61,731 nt of DNA from positions 1-61,731 of the forward strand of contig SUUY01000007.1 of NCBI GenBank assembly GCA_015062285.1, in the 5' to 3' direction. How positions within the stretch are numbered: the stretch's first letter is position 1; each line of letters opens with the position of its first letter. The position numbers were made by a program, and so were the translations under genes. The DNA comes from Alphaproteobacteria bacterium (GTDB taxonomy: Bacteria > Pseudomonadota > Alphaproteobacteria > RF32 > CAG-239). Of this stretch, positions 7,418 through 14,812 are shown one piece after another. The notes under the pieces are model-generated. The model saw only the letters and a list, made by a program, of their open reading frames with translations. It was not told the origin of the DNA and did no database searches.

Positions 7418-8010
7418 TATTTTGTCCTCTCTTTTGGTAAAACGATTTGTTGAGTTGTATATTCACTCTCTAAATCATCATTTTGAGCATATTGAATATA
7501 CTGTTGTATATTATCTTTTAAGACTTCAATATCTTCTTGTAATTTACTAAATTTTTCTTCACTAGATTCTTTAATTATTTCTTCCATTTTTTTATTAATA
7601 ATATTTTTTAATTTTTCTCTTAATCTTCTTTCTAATTTTTCTTCTATCATTTTTTCAGCTTTCTCTTCTGTTAACACTTTAATACTATTATATGCAATCA
7701 AAGACATAATAACAAAAGCCAAAGACAAATACGTAATCATATTATTATAAAAACTAATTAAATCTTCATTTTGAAATCCTTCAGAACGCAAAGGCTTAGA
7801 AGCAATAACATCTTTCAAATAGATGTTACTTATTAATGTTCCTATAAAGATAGCACAACAAAAGAGAAATACTTTTAATGATTTTTGTAAAACATCTAAT
7901 TTTTCCAAATTTTTATGTGTACATAAATGCCAACATAAAACTATTCCTATGAAAATTATTAACCAATCTTTTATATCCATCTGTAAAAATATTTCTATGA
8001 TGTTTTTCAT
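7417..8010 (-). CDS. Membrane protein with cytoplasmic coiled coil
   Basis: Starting at the ATG at 8008-8010 (MKNIIEIFLQMD), which has an AAAGGA site upstream, the protein is about 197 residues. Three hydrophobic segments are visible: WLIIFIGIVLCW, VFLFCCAIFIGTLI and MITYLSLAFVIMSLIAY. They are followed by a long charged helix rich in Glu and Lys (TEEKAEKMIEEKLERRLREKL...EKFSKLQEDIEVLKDNI), a clear coiled coil. A longer frame reaches 8052 with a TTG start but lacks a better site. It heads the operon with ImmA/IrrE and the Beta protein and could be a membrane sensor or effector. No family recognised. Confidence 0.65.
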   Translation of the reverse strand: MKNIIEIFLQMDIKDWLIIFIGIVLCWHLCTHKNLEKLDVLQKSLKVFLFCCAIFIGTLISNIYLKDVIASKPLRSEGFQNEDLISFYNNMITYLSLAFVIMSLIAYNSIKVLTEEKAEKMIEEKLERRLREKLKNIINKKMEEIIKESSEEKFSKLQEDIEVLKDNIQQYIQYAQNDDLESEYTTQQIVLPKERTK

Positions 8011-8181
8011 AATGTGTATTCCTTTATTTTTCGGACATATAGCTTCTTTCAATACCTTAAAACTCGCATAAATTTTACTCTATTTTCATGAAAAAACAAG
8101 ATGCATTTTTACAACACTCAAAAAAATCGATAGCAAATTGTATTACAAAATAAATTATCTTGAAATTTTAAATAATTCGCA

Positions 8182-9222
8182 TTACTCAAAATACTTCTTC
8201 ACCGCTTGTTGGTATTGCTCTAAAAATAGCTTTTTGAAGTATGAAATATTGTTTTGTTCATAAAACAAGATAACACCCTTCTTATATTCGACCTCATCAA
8301 CGCTCTTATATGATAGCGGACAGTAATCATTCGCCAATAACAGTGCATTACCTAAAATGCGTGAAGTCCGTTTATTGCCATCTTCAAACGGTTGAATGTA
8401 TGAAATCATCAAAACCGTTATCAAAGCCTTCTCAAGTGGATTTTCGGTCTGATTAACGAGCTTAACCAACTTCTCTAATGCTTCTTTTATCTGAAACTCA
8501 TTGTCTAATGGTTTATAATCAGTACCAACAATACCGACTAAGGTTTGTCGTACACCGTACGATACGCCTAATCCCTCTACTAAAAGACGATGCAGTTCCT
8601 CAATTTTACGAACAGTCAGCTCTTTATACTCGTTTGTGTTCTCAATAATGTAATCAAGTGCTTTTTTATGATTAATAATCATCTGTGTTTCTTGTTCGGT
8701 TTTGCCATCAGCCGAAACATTATCTTTAAGCAATCTTTCAGTATCTAACAAAGTATAAGTATTGCCTTCAATTTTTGATGATTTCCATGCCAATTCGATT
8801 GTTAAACGCTCAAATTCCTTGCGTAAGATTGTTGGTGACATCCCTGCTCTGCTTTTGAGGTACTGTTCATTCAAATGAGCATATTCTTGTTGCTCTTTTG
8901 GTGTCAACAAGTTCGATAAATGGCTCATAATTTCAAAATTGAAACGATTATTCTCTAATTTGCGCTCATCATTTGCAAAATAAGCCTCGACATCAACCTC
9001 TGAAAGAAGTTTATTTTTGATGGACAACGCATAAAGTGCTGATTTTGTCGTTCCGGTTTTTGAAATTAATCCTTCGGCAATCAAAACATCTAAATCACGA
9101 AGAATCGTTACCTTTGAACACTTTTCAAATTCCTTTGATACAGCCTCTTGTATCTGTTCACGACTAACCGCACCTGACTGTTCAATGTAATTAAAAATCA
9201 TTTTTTGCCGTTTGTTTAACAT
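8182..9222 (-). CDS. Fic-domain protein with winged-helix N-terminus (catalytic His replaced)
   Basis: A 346-residue protein. Residues 1-70 form a DeoR/wHTH-like domain (KRQKMIFNYIEQSGAVSREQI...TILRDLDVLIAEGLI). Around residue 150 lies SSKIEGN, the (S/T)xxxE(G/N) inhibitory motif of class II Fic proteins. The Fic core near residue 280 reads SYIQPFEDGNKRTSR, where most active enzymes have HPFxxGNGR, so the catalytic His is Gln here and the third Gly is Lys. Fic enzymes add AMP or other groups to target proteins; this variant may be inactive, regulatory or use other chemistry. A tandem direct repeat just upstream could be its own operator. Confidence 0.8.
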   Translation of the reverse strand: MLNKRQKMIFNYIEQSGAVSREQIQEAVSKEFEKCSKVTILRDLDVLIAEGLISKTGTTKSALYALSIKNKLLSEVDVEAYFANDERKLENNRFNFEIMSHLSNLLTPKEQQEYAHLNEQYLKSRAGMSPTILRKEFERLTIELAWKSSKIEGNTYTLLDTERLLKDNVSADGKTEQETQMIINHKKALDYIIENTNEYKELTVRKIEELHRLLVEGLGVSYGVRQTLVGIVGTDYKPLDNEFQIKEALEKLVKLVNQTENPLEKALITVLMISYIQPFEDGNKRTSRILGNALLLANDYCPLSYKSVDEVEYKKGVILFYEQNNISYFKKLFLEQYQQAVKKYFE

Positions 9223-9253
9223 AGCATTTTCCTTAATTGTTTCATTTTCTTAC

Positions 9254-9273
9254 CATAATTGTTGCATAATTGT
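9254..9273. promoter_or_regulatory. Direct repeat upstream of the Fic gene, candidate operator
   Basis: The 9-mer CATAATTGT occurs at 9254-9262 and again at 9265-9273, two bases apart, 32 bp upstream of the Fic start on the opposite strand. The Fic protein has its own winged-helix domain, so self-regulation at this site is plausible. Confidence 0.35.
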
Positions 9274-9501
9274 ATCAAAAATGCAACTATTATTTACAAA
9301 TTTTGAAACTATTATTTTGTCATATAACGCGATTGCCTGTTTTTACGCATAACTTATCGGTTTTGACCGTTTTCGTGCGTGTACGTGCGAAAAAACCGCA
9401 TTAAAATCGATGTCAGTTAGTTATGATTTGCAACCAACTGATAAAAACAACCAACAATAACCGTCAAACCGTTATTGACAGCCATTTACAGATGATTTAT
9501 G

Positions 9502-9520
9502 TTATTAGCAGTGCTAATAA
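9502..9520. repeat. Perfect 19-bp palindrome
   Basis: TTATTAGCA-G-TGCTAATAA is a perfect 9-1-9 inverted repeat, followed five bases later by a third half-like site GCTAATA. It lies in the gene-free stretch 9274-9716, which also has short inverted repeats (TTTTCG...CGAAAA near 9370-9393) but no gene I can support. It may be a recombinase, replication or repressor site. Confidence 0.4.
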
Positions 9521-9650
9521 ATTTTGCTAATACTTTTGGAATTTAGGTCGGAGCCAATATTTTTATAAGTTATTGATTTTACATATAAACAAGGCTGTAA
9601 ATCGAATAAATTCTCTGGGATTGTCGCATCAGGCAGCCGGAGCCAACAAA

Positions 9651-9682
9651 AATAGAACCCACCTTTATGGTGGGTTTTATTT
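9651..9682 (+). terminator. Terminator before module A1
   Basis: AACCCACC pairs with GGTGGGTT around TTTAT, followed by a T-rich run. It directly follows the first CCGGAGCCAA end, as a terminator follows a tRNA gene. Confidence 0.6.
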
Positions 9683-9891
9683 TTTTGTTTCCGTCTATCT
9701 GATAAGAATAGGCGGAGCCTGTTCAATCAGGACGAGGAAAAAAATTGCTCCGGTGGAGTAATTTTTGACGCAGATTACGTTTTTGTTAGTTTGTGAGCTA
9801 GTGATAACGACGCGAAACAAACTTTACAAAGGCGGTGACCGAAGCGAGTTAGCGAAATATATTGAGCTTACGAGCAAGAGCCGGAGCCAAA

Positions 9892-9926
9892 AACAAGCCA
9901 CCAACCTTTATGGTTGGGGGCTTTTT
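9892..9926 (+). terminator. Terminator between modules A1 and A2
   Basis: GCCACCAACC pairs with GGTTGGGGGC around TTTAT and is followed by six Ts. Its stem differs from the terminators on either side, so each module has its own terminator rather than a copied one. Confidence 0.6.
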
Positions 9927-10140
9927 TGTACTCTGTTTGTTGATTTGAGCGGCGACCAATGGGAGCCTGTTCAATCAGGGCGAGGAAAAAAATTGCTCCA
10001 GTGAAGCAATTTTTGACGCAGATTACGTTTTTGTTAGTTTGTGAGCTAGTGACAACGACGCGAAACAAACTTTACAAAGGCGGTGACCGAAGCGAGTTAG
10101 TGAATGTAATGAACTTATGAGCAAGAACCGGAGCCAAAAA

Positions 10141-10177
10141 AATAAAACCCACCTTAAAGGTGGGTTTTGTTTTTTTA
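10141..10177 (+). terminator. Terminator after module A2
   Basis: AAAACCCACCTT pairs with AAGGTGGGTTTT, followed by a T run. It closes the locus-A repeat. Confidence 0.6.
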
Positions 10178-10268
10178 TTTTAAGCTAACTGATAAAAATT
10201 AGAAAATAACGTTCAGCATATCTGAAGTTAGCAAAAACTCATATTATCAAATTAAACCTTAAAGCTCA

Positions 10269-10715
10269 TCAACCTTTTGATTTATAAGTACCAGATCTCA
10301 TTCTCGTTTCTGTCATTTCTCTTCCATATCTTTTAGCTAACTCTGAAGTCCTACGTATACCACCAAATAGTTGTTTTAACGACTTTAATCTTTCTTCATC
10401 AGTAATACGCATTTTACTGTTACCCATGTTATTAGTATCATATATACTCCAAACATTTTCACCGGCACTTTTGCTAAATTGATATCTGCCAACAATTATT
10501 GTTCCGTCTGCCAATACTAAATTTTGATGCTCATTATCTATTATTGATACCACACCTAACCTTTCATTATTATTATCAAGTAATTGCACCTCTTTACCAT
10601 CGCTTGATGATTTAAATCTAGTGCATCGTTTAAGTAAATCCGTCTCCGGAAAGCTTTCACGTTCCTTTCTCTCTTCAGTTCCAACACCTCTAAGTTCATC
10701 TATTTTTTTACTCAT
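10269..10715 (-). CDS. Hypothetical protein
   Basis: A 148-residue, charged, soluble protein beginning MSKKIDELRGVG with a near-perfect ribosome-binding site (AAGGAGG, seven bases before ATG). The middle (residues 40-95) is rich in short beta-like strands (VQLLDNNNERLGVVSII, LVLADGTIIVGRYQF). The C-terminal third is basic and helical and ends GTYKSKG. There is no signal peptide or membrane span. I recognise no family. It is monocistronic, lying between the repeat locus and a strong terminator. It could be an accessory-region protein of the same age as the repeat. Confidence 0.6.
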   Translation of the reverse strand: MSKKIDELRGVGTEERKERESFPETDLLKRCTRFKSSSDGKEVQLLDNNNERLGVVSIIDNEHQNLVLADGTIIVGRYQFSKSAGENVWSIYDTNNMGNSKMRITDEERLKSLKQLFGGIRRTSELAKRYGREMTETRMRSGTYKSKG

Positions 10716-10801
10716 TTTAACCTCCTTGCACTATAGTTTATAATAAATCATAGCATGCACACAAAATTTTGTCAATTTTTTTTCGCAAACATATTCTTAA
10801 T

Positions 10802-10833
10802 AAAAAAAAACCACCTTTAAGGTGGTTTTTTTT
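10802..10833. terminator. Bidirectional terminator
   Basis: AAACCACCTT/AAGGTGGTTT is a perfect stem with A and T runs on its two sides. It ends the minus-strand gene that finishes at 10852. Confidence 0.75.
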
Positions 10834-10851
10834 GATTCACATTAGGAAATT

Positions 10852-11427
10852 TTATTCAATACAGCAATCAACGGCTTTTTTGACAAAGGCTTTCATTTTT
10901 GCCAATGCACCATTAGCTTTCGGCTCTTCTTTTACCATTTCTATATCAACTTTTTCCAACTTTGCCGAAAGTTTTTTGATATCCTCGGTTTTATCTTCCA
11001 CCCATTTAACATCTTCTACATTCAGCATATTCATATTCAAGCCCCAAAACAAACAATACAAATCATATGCCTGATTAAACAGTTTATATGCCTCCTCTTT
11101 GTTTTTAAGGCTTTGCTGTTTGGTTCCCACTTCCATCAATCTCATTGCAGAAGCCAACAAGTGTTTAGAAATACACCAAACCTCACCTTCATATTCAGGA
11201 ATGATTTTTTGCATCAAATTTTTACGAAGCTCACGAACTTCTTCTACCAAATCATAAAAAGAGTTCTTACCTGTTTTGGCTCCTGAAAATACCAAATGTT
11301 CTTCAATACTAATCAAGTTCATGATTGCAATGGTAAGATCCTGATCGGAAGACAAGTCCTTAGGATTAACTTTTTTTGTAGCATCAATTCTTTCGACAAA
11401 TTCTTTTACATTTGCTGCTTTTTTCAT
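10852..11427 (-). CDS. Hypothetical helical protein
   Basis: A 191-residue, mostly helical soluble protein (MKKAANVKEFVERIDATKK...). No catalytic motif stands out; several cysteines are scattered (EVWCISKHLL, LYCLFWG, VDCCIE at the end). Its start shares a base with the stop of the membrane gene upstream (TAATG), so the two are translationally coupled and probably work together. The pair is divergent from hydE, which may place it in hydrogenase or anaerobic metabolism, but that is position only. Unknown family. Confidence 0.6.
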   Translation of the reverse strand: MKKAANVKEFVERIDATKKVNPKDLSSDQDLTIAIMNLISIEEHLVFSGAKTGKNSFYDLVEEVRELRKNLMQKIIPEYEGEVWCISKHLLASAMRLMEVGTKQQSLKNKEEAYKLFNQAYDLYCLFWGLNMNMLNVEDVKWVEDKTEDIKKLSAKLEKVDIEMVKEEPKANGALAKMKAFVKKAVDCCIE

Positions 11428-11981
11428 TATTTATCTCCTGAAAATTCATACAACTCGCCAACATCTGCCATATTATTTGTGCTTAGCGGATAATAATTAA
11501 AATATACACTCAACAAAGTCAACGCCAACACCGGTATCACAACTTTTTCAAACGGAAAATGTGCATGCCCCCCGTTTTTGGCTTTCATATATTGGTAAAA
11601 CTTTGACACATAAATAAAGGTCAATGCCCCCAAAATTGTGCTAAAGAGCAAGGGATCCAAATAAAAAACTCCGATTATTTGCGGAGAATACGGAATTTCG
11701 GAAATATACATAAACCCGATTGACCCGACAGACAATGCCATTAACCAAAAATCTCTGCCGGCAAAATTCCAGTTCTTTTTTTCAAACCACAAAATCAGCC
11801 AATATCCAAGAAGAGCCAATAATGCCCCTGCCCATACTCCGACAACACAATCATCAACCCCATAGTAACGAGCAATTTCCAAAGAAGCCCCCACAGCAAC
11901 TGTGCACACGGCACAAGCCGGATTTGCCAAAGCTTTACCACTCAAAGCCAATAGCAATGCTAAACTCAACAAAACAGTCAT
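11427..11981 (-). CDS. Membrane protein with N-terminal CxxC
   Basis: I chose the ATG at 11979-11981 because AAGGTGG lies just upstream. The protein is then 184 residues with a signal-like start (TVLLSLALLLALSGKALA), a short NPACAVCTVAVGA segment carrying a CxxC, and about five hydrophobic spans. The CxxC right after the first span and the phrase YGVDDCVVGVWAG recall a small conserved membrane family of anaerobes (recollection only). A redox or metal role on the outer face of the membrane is possible. It is coupled to the helical protein downstream and divergent from hydE. Confidence 0.6.
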   Translation of the reverse strand: MTVLLSLALLLALSGKALANPACAVCTVAVGASLEIARYYGVDDCVVGVWAGALLALLGYWLILWFEKKNWNFAGRDFWLMALSVGSIGFMYISEIPYSPQIIGVFYLDPLLFSTILGALTFIYVSKFYQYMKAKNGGHAHFPFEKVVIPVLALTLLSVYFNYYPLSTNNMADVGELYEFSGDK

Positions 11982-12089
11982 TATATCCACCTTAGCTAAT
12001 AAAACTTGTTATATTTAATGCCAAACCAACATATTTTGCAACCTAAAAATAACTTGCTTGTTTACATATTATCAATTATATTCAACTAC

Positions 12090-13115
12090 ATGAAAAAACT
12101 ACTGGAAAAAGCAAAAAATACTCATAGCTTAGAAAAAGAAGAAATAATAGCTCTTCTTAAAGATGACGCTATATCTGAAGATTTATTTCAAGCTGCCGAT
12201 GAAGTAAGAGCCATATATGTTGGTAATGACATTCACTTGCGAGCATTAATTGAGTTTTCTAATATATGCAAAAACAATTGTTTGTATTGCGGCTTACGCG
12301 AAGACAACAAAAATATCAAACGCTATCGTATCGATGAAGATACAATTTTTGCCCTTGCCGAACATGCCTCTTGCAATATGGGACTAAAAACAGTTGTTCT
12401 GCAATCCGGCGAAGACCTATATTTTGATACCGATAAATTATGCAGTATCATCCGCCGTATTAAAACATTAGATGTTGCCCTCACTCTTAGTATCGGCGAA
12501 AAAACTTTAGAAGAATATAAAGCATACAAACAAGCCGGTGCAGATCGTTTTTTGCTCCGTATTGAAACCACAGACAAAGAACTATATGCTCAAAATGACC
12601 CCGGCATGAGCTGGGAAGAACGTACCGAATGCATAAAAAACATTGGCATATCCGGCTTAGAAGTCGGCTCCGGTGTTTTAGTAGGCCTGCCTAATCAAAC
12701 ACTTGAATCTTATGCTGATGACATTTTATTTTTCAAAGCCATCAATGCTGATATGATTGGTATCGGACCATTTATCCCCCACCCCGATACTCCGCTAAAA
12801 AACGCCAAAGGCGGAGATTTGAATACTGCACTCAAGGTTATGGCGTTAACCCGACTTTTGCTACCGGATATAAATATTCCGGCTACAACTGCAATGGAAA
12901 CTTTAGCTCCCAACGGTCAGGCAAAAGCTTTGCAATCAGGTGCTAATGTTATTATGCCCAATATCACTTTATCACAATATCGTAAGCATTATGAACTATA
13001 CCCTGGGAAATCATCTACAAACTATACTCCGGATCAAAGTTTGACAGATCTCAAAAATAAAATTTATTCACTTGGTCGCACCATATCGTCAGATTACGGA
13101 TTTCACCGCAAATAA
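12090..13115 (+). CDS. hydE: [FeFe]-hydrogenase maturase HydE (radical SAM)
   Basis: The 341-residue product from the ATG at 12090 contains the radical-SAM cluster motif ICKNNCLYCGLR (CxxxCxxC) and the HydE blocks LRIETTDKELYAQNDPGMSWEER, GSGVLVGLPNQT, IGIGPFIPHPDTPL and NIPATTAMETL. HydE acts with HydF and HydG to build the diiron subcluster of FeFe-hydrogenase. The frame extends 28 codons upstream to 12006, but that part lies outside the family's usual start and near the opposing gene. HydF, HydG and the hydrogenase are not in the window. Relatives such as PylB and BioB were considered; the PHPDTPL block favours HydE. Confidence 0.88.
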   Translation: MKKLLEKAKNTHSLEKEEIIALLKDDAISEDLFQAADEVRAIYVGNDIHLRALIEFSNICKNNCLYCGLREDNKNIKRYRIDEDTIFALAEHASCNMGLKTVVLQSGEDLYFDTDKLCSIIRRIKTLDVALTLSIGEKTLEEYKAYKQAGADRFLLRIETTDKELYAQNDPGMSWEERTECIKNIGISGLEVGSGVLVGLPNQTLESYADDILFFKAINADMIGIGPFIPHPDTPLKNAKGGDLNTALKVMALTRLLLPDINIPATTAMETLAPNGQAKALQSGANVIMPNITLSQYRKHYELYPGKSSTNYTPDQSLTDLKNKIYSLGRTISSDYGFHRK

Positions 13116-13214
13116 TTTACAATAAATAAAAGCAAATATTGACAATAATATTTTTCTTTATTACCAATATTTATAATAAATAACTAAAACAAAACACACT
13201 AAAGGAGTACTAAA

Positions 13215-13754
13215 ATGGAACTAAAAGGTTCAAAAACCGAAAAAAACCTTATGGAAGCATTTGCCGGAGAATCTCAGGCTCGCAATAAATACACCTATTA
13301 TGCTTCTAAAGCCAAAAAAGAAGGTTACAACATTATTGCTTCTAAATTTGAAGAAACTGCCAACAATGAAAAAGAACATGCCAAAATTTGGTTCAAACTC
13401 TTACATGGTGGCGAAGTTCCTTCTACCGTTGACAACTTAAAAGATGCTGCTGCCGGCGAAAACTATGAATGGACCGATATGTATGCTCGTATGGCTCAAG
13501 AAGCTCGTGAAGAAGGTTTCACCAAAATTGCTGCTTTGTTTGATATGGTTGCAAAAATCGAAAAAGGCCACGAAGAAAGATATCAAGCTTTGTTAAATTC
13601 TTTGGTAGAAGGCAAAATCTTCAATCGCCCGACCAAAGTTATTTGGGAATGTGCTAACTGTGGTCACCGTGTAGAAGCTCCTAATGCTCCTATCAAATGC
13701 CCTGTTTGTGATCACCCTCAAGCATACTTTTTTGAGTTGCAAGAGCAATTCTAG
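13215..13754 (+). CDS. rbr: Rubrerythrin
   Basis: This 179-residue protein has a ferritin-like diiron domain (about 1-140; glutamates in [26 protein letters not shown] and [10 protein letters not shown]) and a C-terminal rubredoxin-like domain ([10 protein letters not shown]...IKCPVCDH, two CxxC). Rubrerythrins reduce hydrogen peroxide in the cytoplasm of anaerobes and microaerophiles. A clear AAAGGAG site precedes the ATG, and a strong terminator follows, so it is monocistronic. Length and all iron ligands are as expected. Confidence 0.95.
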   Translation: MELKGSKTEKNLMEAFAGESQARNKYTYYASKAKKEGYNIIASKFEETANNEKEHAKIWFKLLHGGEVPSTVDNLKDAAAGENYEWTDMYARMAQEAREEGFTKIAALFDMVAKIEKGHEERYQALLNSLVEGKIFNRPTKVIWECANCGHRVEAPNAPIKCPVCDHPQAYFFELQEQF

Positions 13755-13780
13755 TGATTAGTCATTAGGCATAAATAATT

Positions 13781-13811
13781 AAAAAAAGGCTTGCAATAGC
13801 AAGCCTTTTTT
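13781..13811 (+). terminator. Terminator of the rubrerythrin gene
   Basis: AAAAAGGCTTGC pairs with GCAAGCCTTTTT around AATA and ends in a T run; it follows the stop by 27 bases. Confidence 0.8.
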
Positions 13812-13813
13812 AC

Positions 13814-14003
13814 TGTCATCCTGAGCCTGTCGAAGGATCTCTATGTCATCCTGAGCCTGTCGAAGGATCTCTATGTCATCCTGAGCTTGTCGAAGGATCT
13901 CTATGTCATCCTGAGCCTGTCGAAGGATCTCTATGTCATCCTGAGCTTGTCGAATGATCTCTTTAGATGTTTCGACTACGCTCATGCTCCGCTCAACATG
14001 ACA
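13814..14003. repeat. 30-bp tandem repeat (five copies) with an inverted partner
   Basis: TGTCATCCTGAGCYTGTCGA begins at 13814, 13844, 13874, 13904 and 13934, an exact 30-bp period with one or two substitutions. It is followed by an inverted, diverged copy ending GCTCAACATGACA at 14003. The unit resembles a dispersed intergenic repeat seen in several bacterial phyla. There are no spacers, so it is not a CRISPR array. The apparent ORF through it is a by-product of the 30-bp period. Confidence 0.8.
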
Positions 14004-14053
14004 AAATAAAAACATGCAACCAAATAAAGAAATTCATATATAATTTTTCCACA

Positions 14054-14083
14054 AAAAAGCTCCGATTTTCATCGGAGCTTTTT
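14054..14083. terminator. Bidirectional terminator after the cold-shock gene
   Basis: AAAAAGCTCCGAT pairs with ATCGGAGCTTTTT around TTTC. It lies 16 bases beyond the stop of the minus-strand cold-shock gene. Confidence 0.8.
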
Positions 14084-14099
14084 CGGTTAACAGCAAGAC

Positions 14100-14303
14100 T
14101 TAAACCAATTTAATGTCACCGGCTACGGTCTTACCTCTTTCTTCCATCAATTCATAGCTGACTTTTGCACCTTCATTCAAAGTACGCAAACCGGCCTTTT
14201 GCACTGCGGAAATATGCACGAAAACATCCTTATCACCTTCATCTGGGGTAATAAATCCATAACCCTTACGTTTATTAAACCATTTAACTGTTCCTGTTGC
14301 CAT
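14100..14303 (-). CDS. cspA: Cold-shock protein (CspA family)
   Basis: From the ATG at 14301-14303 the product is 67 residues: MATGTVKWFNKRKGYGFI, then VFVHISAVQKAG. The RNP1-like KGYGFI and RNP2-like VFVHIS are both intact. Csp proteins are single-stranded nucleic-acid chaperones. I rejected the longer frame to 14345, since family members begin MATGTVK and AAGGAT lies upstream of this ATG. The upstream region (14304-14450) is long and gene-free, which suits the long structured 5' leader often seen for this family. Confidence 0.93.
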   Translation of the reverse strand: MATGTVKWFNKRKGYGFITPDEGDKDVFVHISAVQKAGLRTLNEGAKVSYELMEERGKTVAGDIKLV

Positions 14304-14560
14304 TTCAAATATCCTTATAAAAACAGGTTGATAACAAGGGTTCAAACACTTTTTGTGCCACCCTCATAACTCTCTTATTGGTGATAAAGCAAATGTTCTC
14401 ACAAAACTTATCAAAACCACAAAGGGTAGTTACATAATTAGTGTACCCCAAACATTTTACAATGCAAGCAATATTTTTTTATTTTTTTCCCTTGAAATTT
14501 TGCAAATCGATAATACCTCCAATACACCAAATTCAAAAACTTGTCTTAAAAGGAAATAAA

Positions 14561-14812
14561 ATGAAAAAACTATATCTCTTTTTTGCATCATTGGCATTGA
14601 TAATCGTGGCATTTTCACCGGCTCAAGCTCAACGCAAAAATACCACCAAACATGATCGGGAAATTGTAAATTATTCAAAAGATCAATCTTTTGATTGTCA
14701 CCAAATTAAAGAAGCATACAAAAAATGCAAACACGATAAGAAAGAATATAAAAAAGAAATGAAAGAACACAAAAAAGATAAAAAAAAGCATCACAAAAAA
14801 CATAAAGATTAA
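14561..14812 (+). CDS. Small exported Lys/His-rich protein
   Basis: The ATG at 14561 has an AAAAGGAAA site in front and gives 83 residues. A signal peptide (MKKLYLFFASLALIIVAFS...AQAQ, about 23 residues) is followed by a short domain with two cysteines (FDCHQIKEAYKKCKHD) and a tail made almost only of Lys, His, Glu and Asp. The tail could bind metal ions or acidic polymers in the periplasm. No family recognised; low-complexity tails like this evolve fast. It lies alone between the cold-shock gene and proS. Confidence 0.65.
   Translation: MKKLYLFFASLALIIVAFSPAQAQRKNTTKHDREIVNYSKDQSFDCHQIKEAYKKCKHDKKEYKKEMKEHKKDKKKHHKKHKD

Larger units (their letters stand above)
9637..10177 (+). repeat. 250-bp modular repeat, locus A (two copies)
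   Basis: Two modules with a 248-bp period (from GCCTGTTCAATCAGG at 9717 and again at 9965). Each holds a hairpin ATTGCTCC/GGAGYAAT followed by Ts, a second stem AGTTTGT/ACAAACT (9788-9794 with 9817-9823), the block GGCGGTGACCGAAGCGAGTTAG, and a closing GAGCAAGARCCGGAGCCAA. The close CCGGAGCCAA also stands before the first module at 9637 and is followed each time by a different terminator. CGGAGCCA looks like a tRNA 3' end (acceptor plus CCA), but no intact tRNA is here. Short ORFs on both strands within the modules come from the repeat itself. Confidence 0.75.

Noticed and set aside
9573..10068. Several short ORFs on both strands in repeat locus A
   Set aside because: They follow the repeat, recur in locus B, and cross terminators; RNA structure explains the conservation better.
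9637..10138. Intact tRNA gene at repeat locus A
   Set aside because: Only a CCGGAGCCA end and a T-arm-like CCTGTTCAATCAGG are found; no cloverleaf can be drawn.
13139..13177. Promoter of the rubrerythrin gene
   Set aside because: TTGACA and TATAAT are both present but 27 bases apart, too far for a normal promoter; no better pair was found.
13814..13963. Possible CRISPR array
   Set aside because: The five 30-mers are directly adjacent, without spacers, and no cas gene is in the window.
13779..14015. Minus-strand ORF with repeated RQAQDDIEIL
   Set aside because: The frame exists only because the DNA repeat is 30 bp long, a multiple of three; it has no separate start signal and lies between two terminators.
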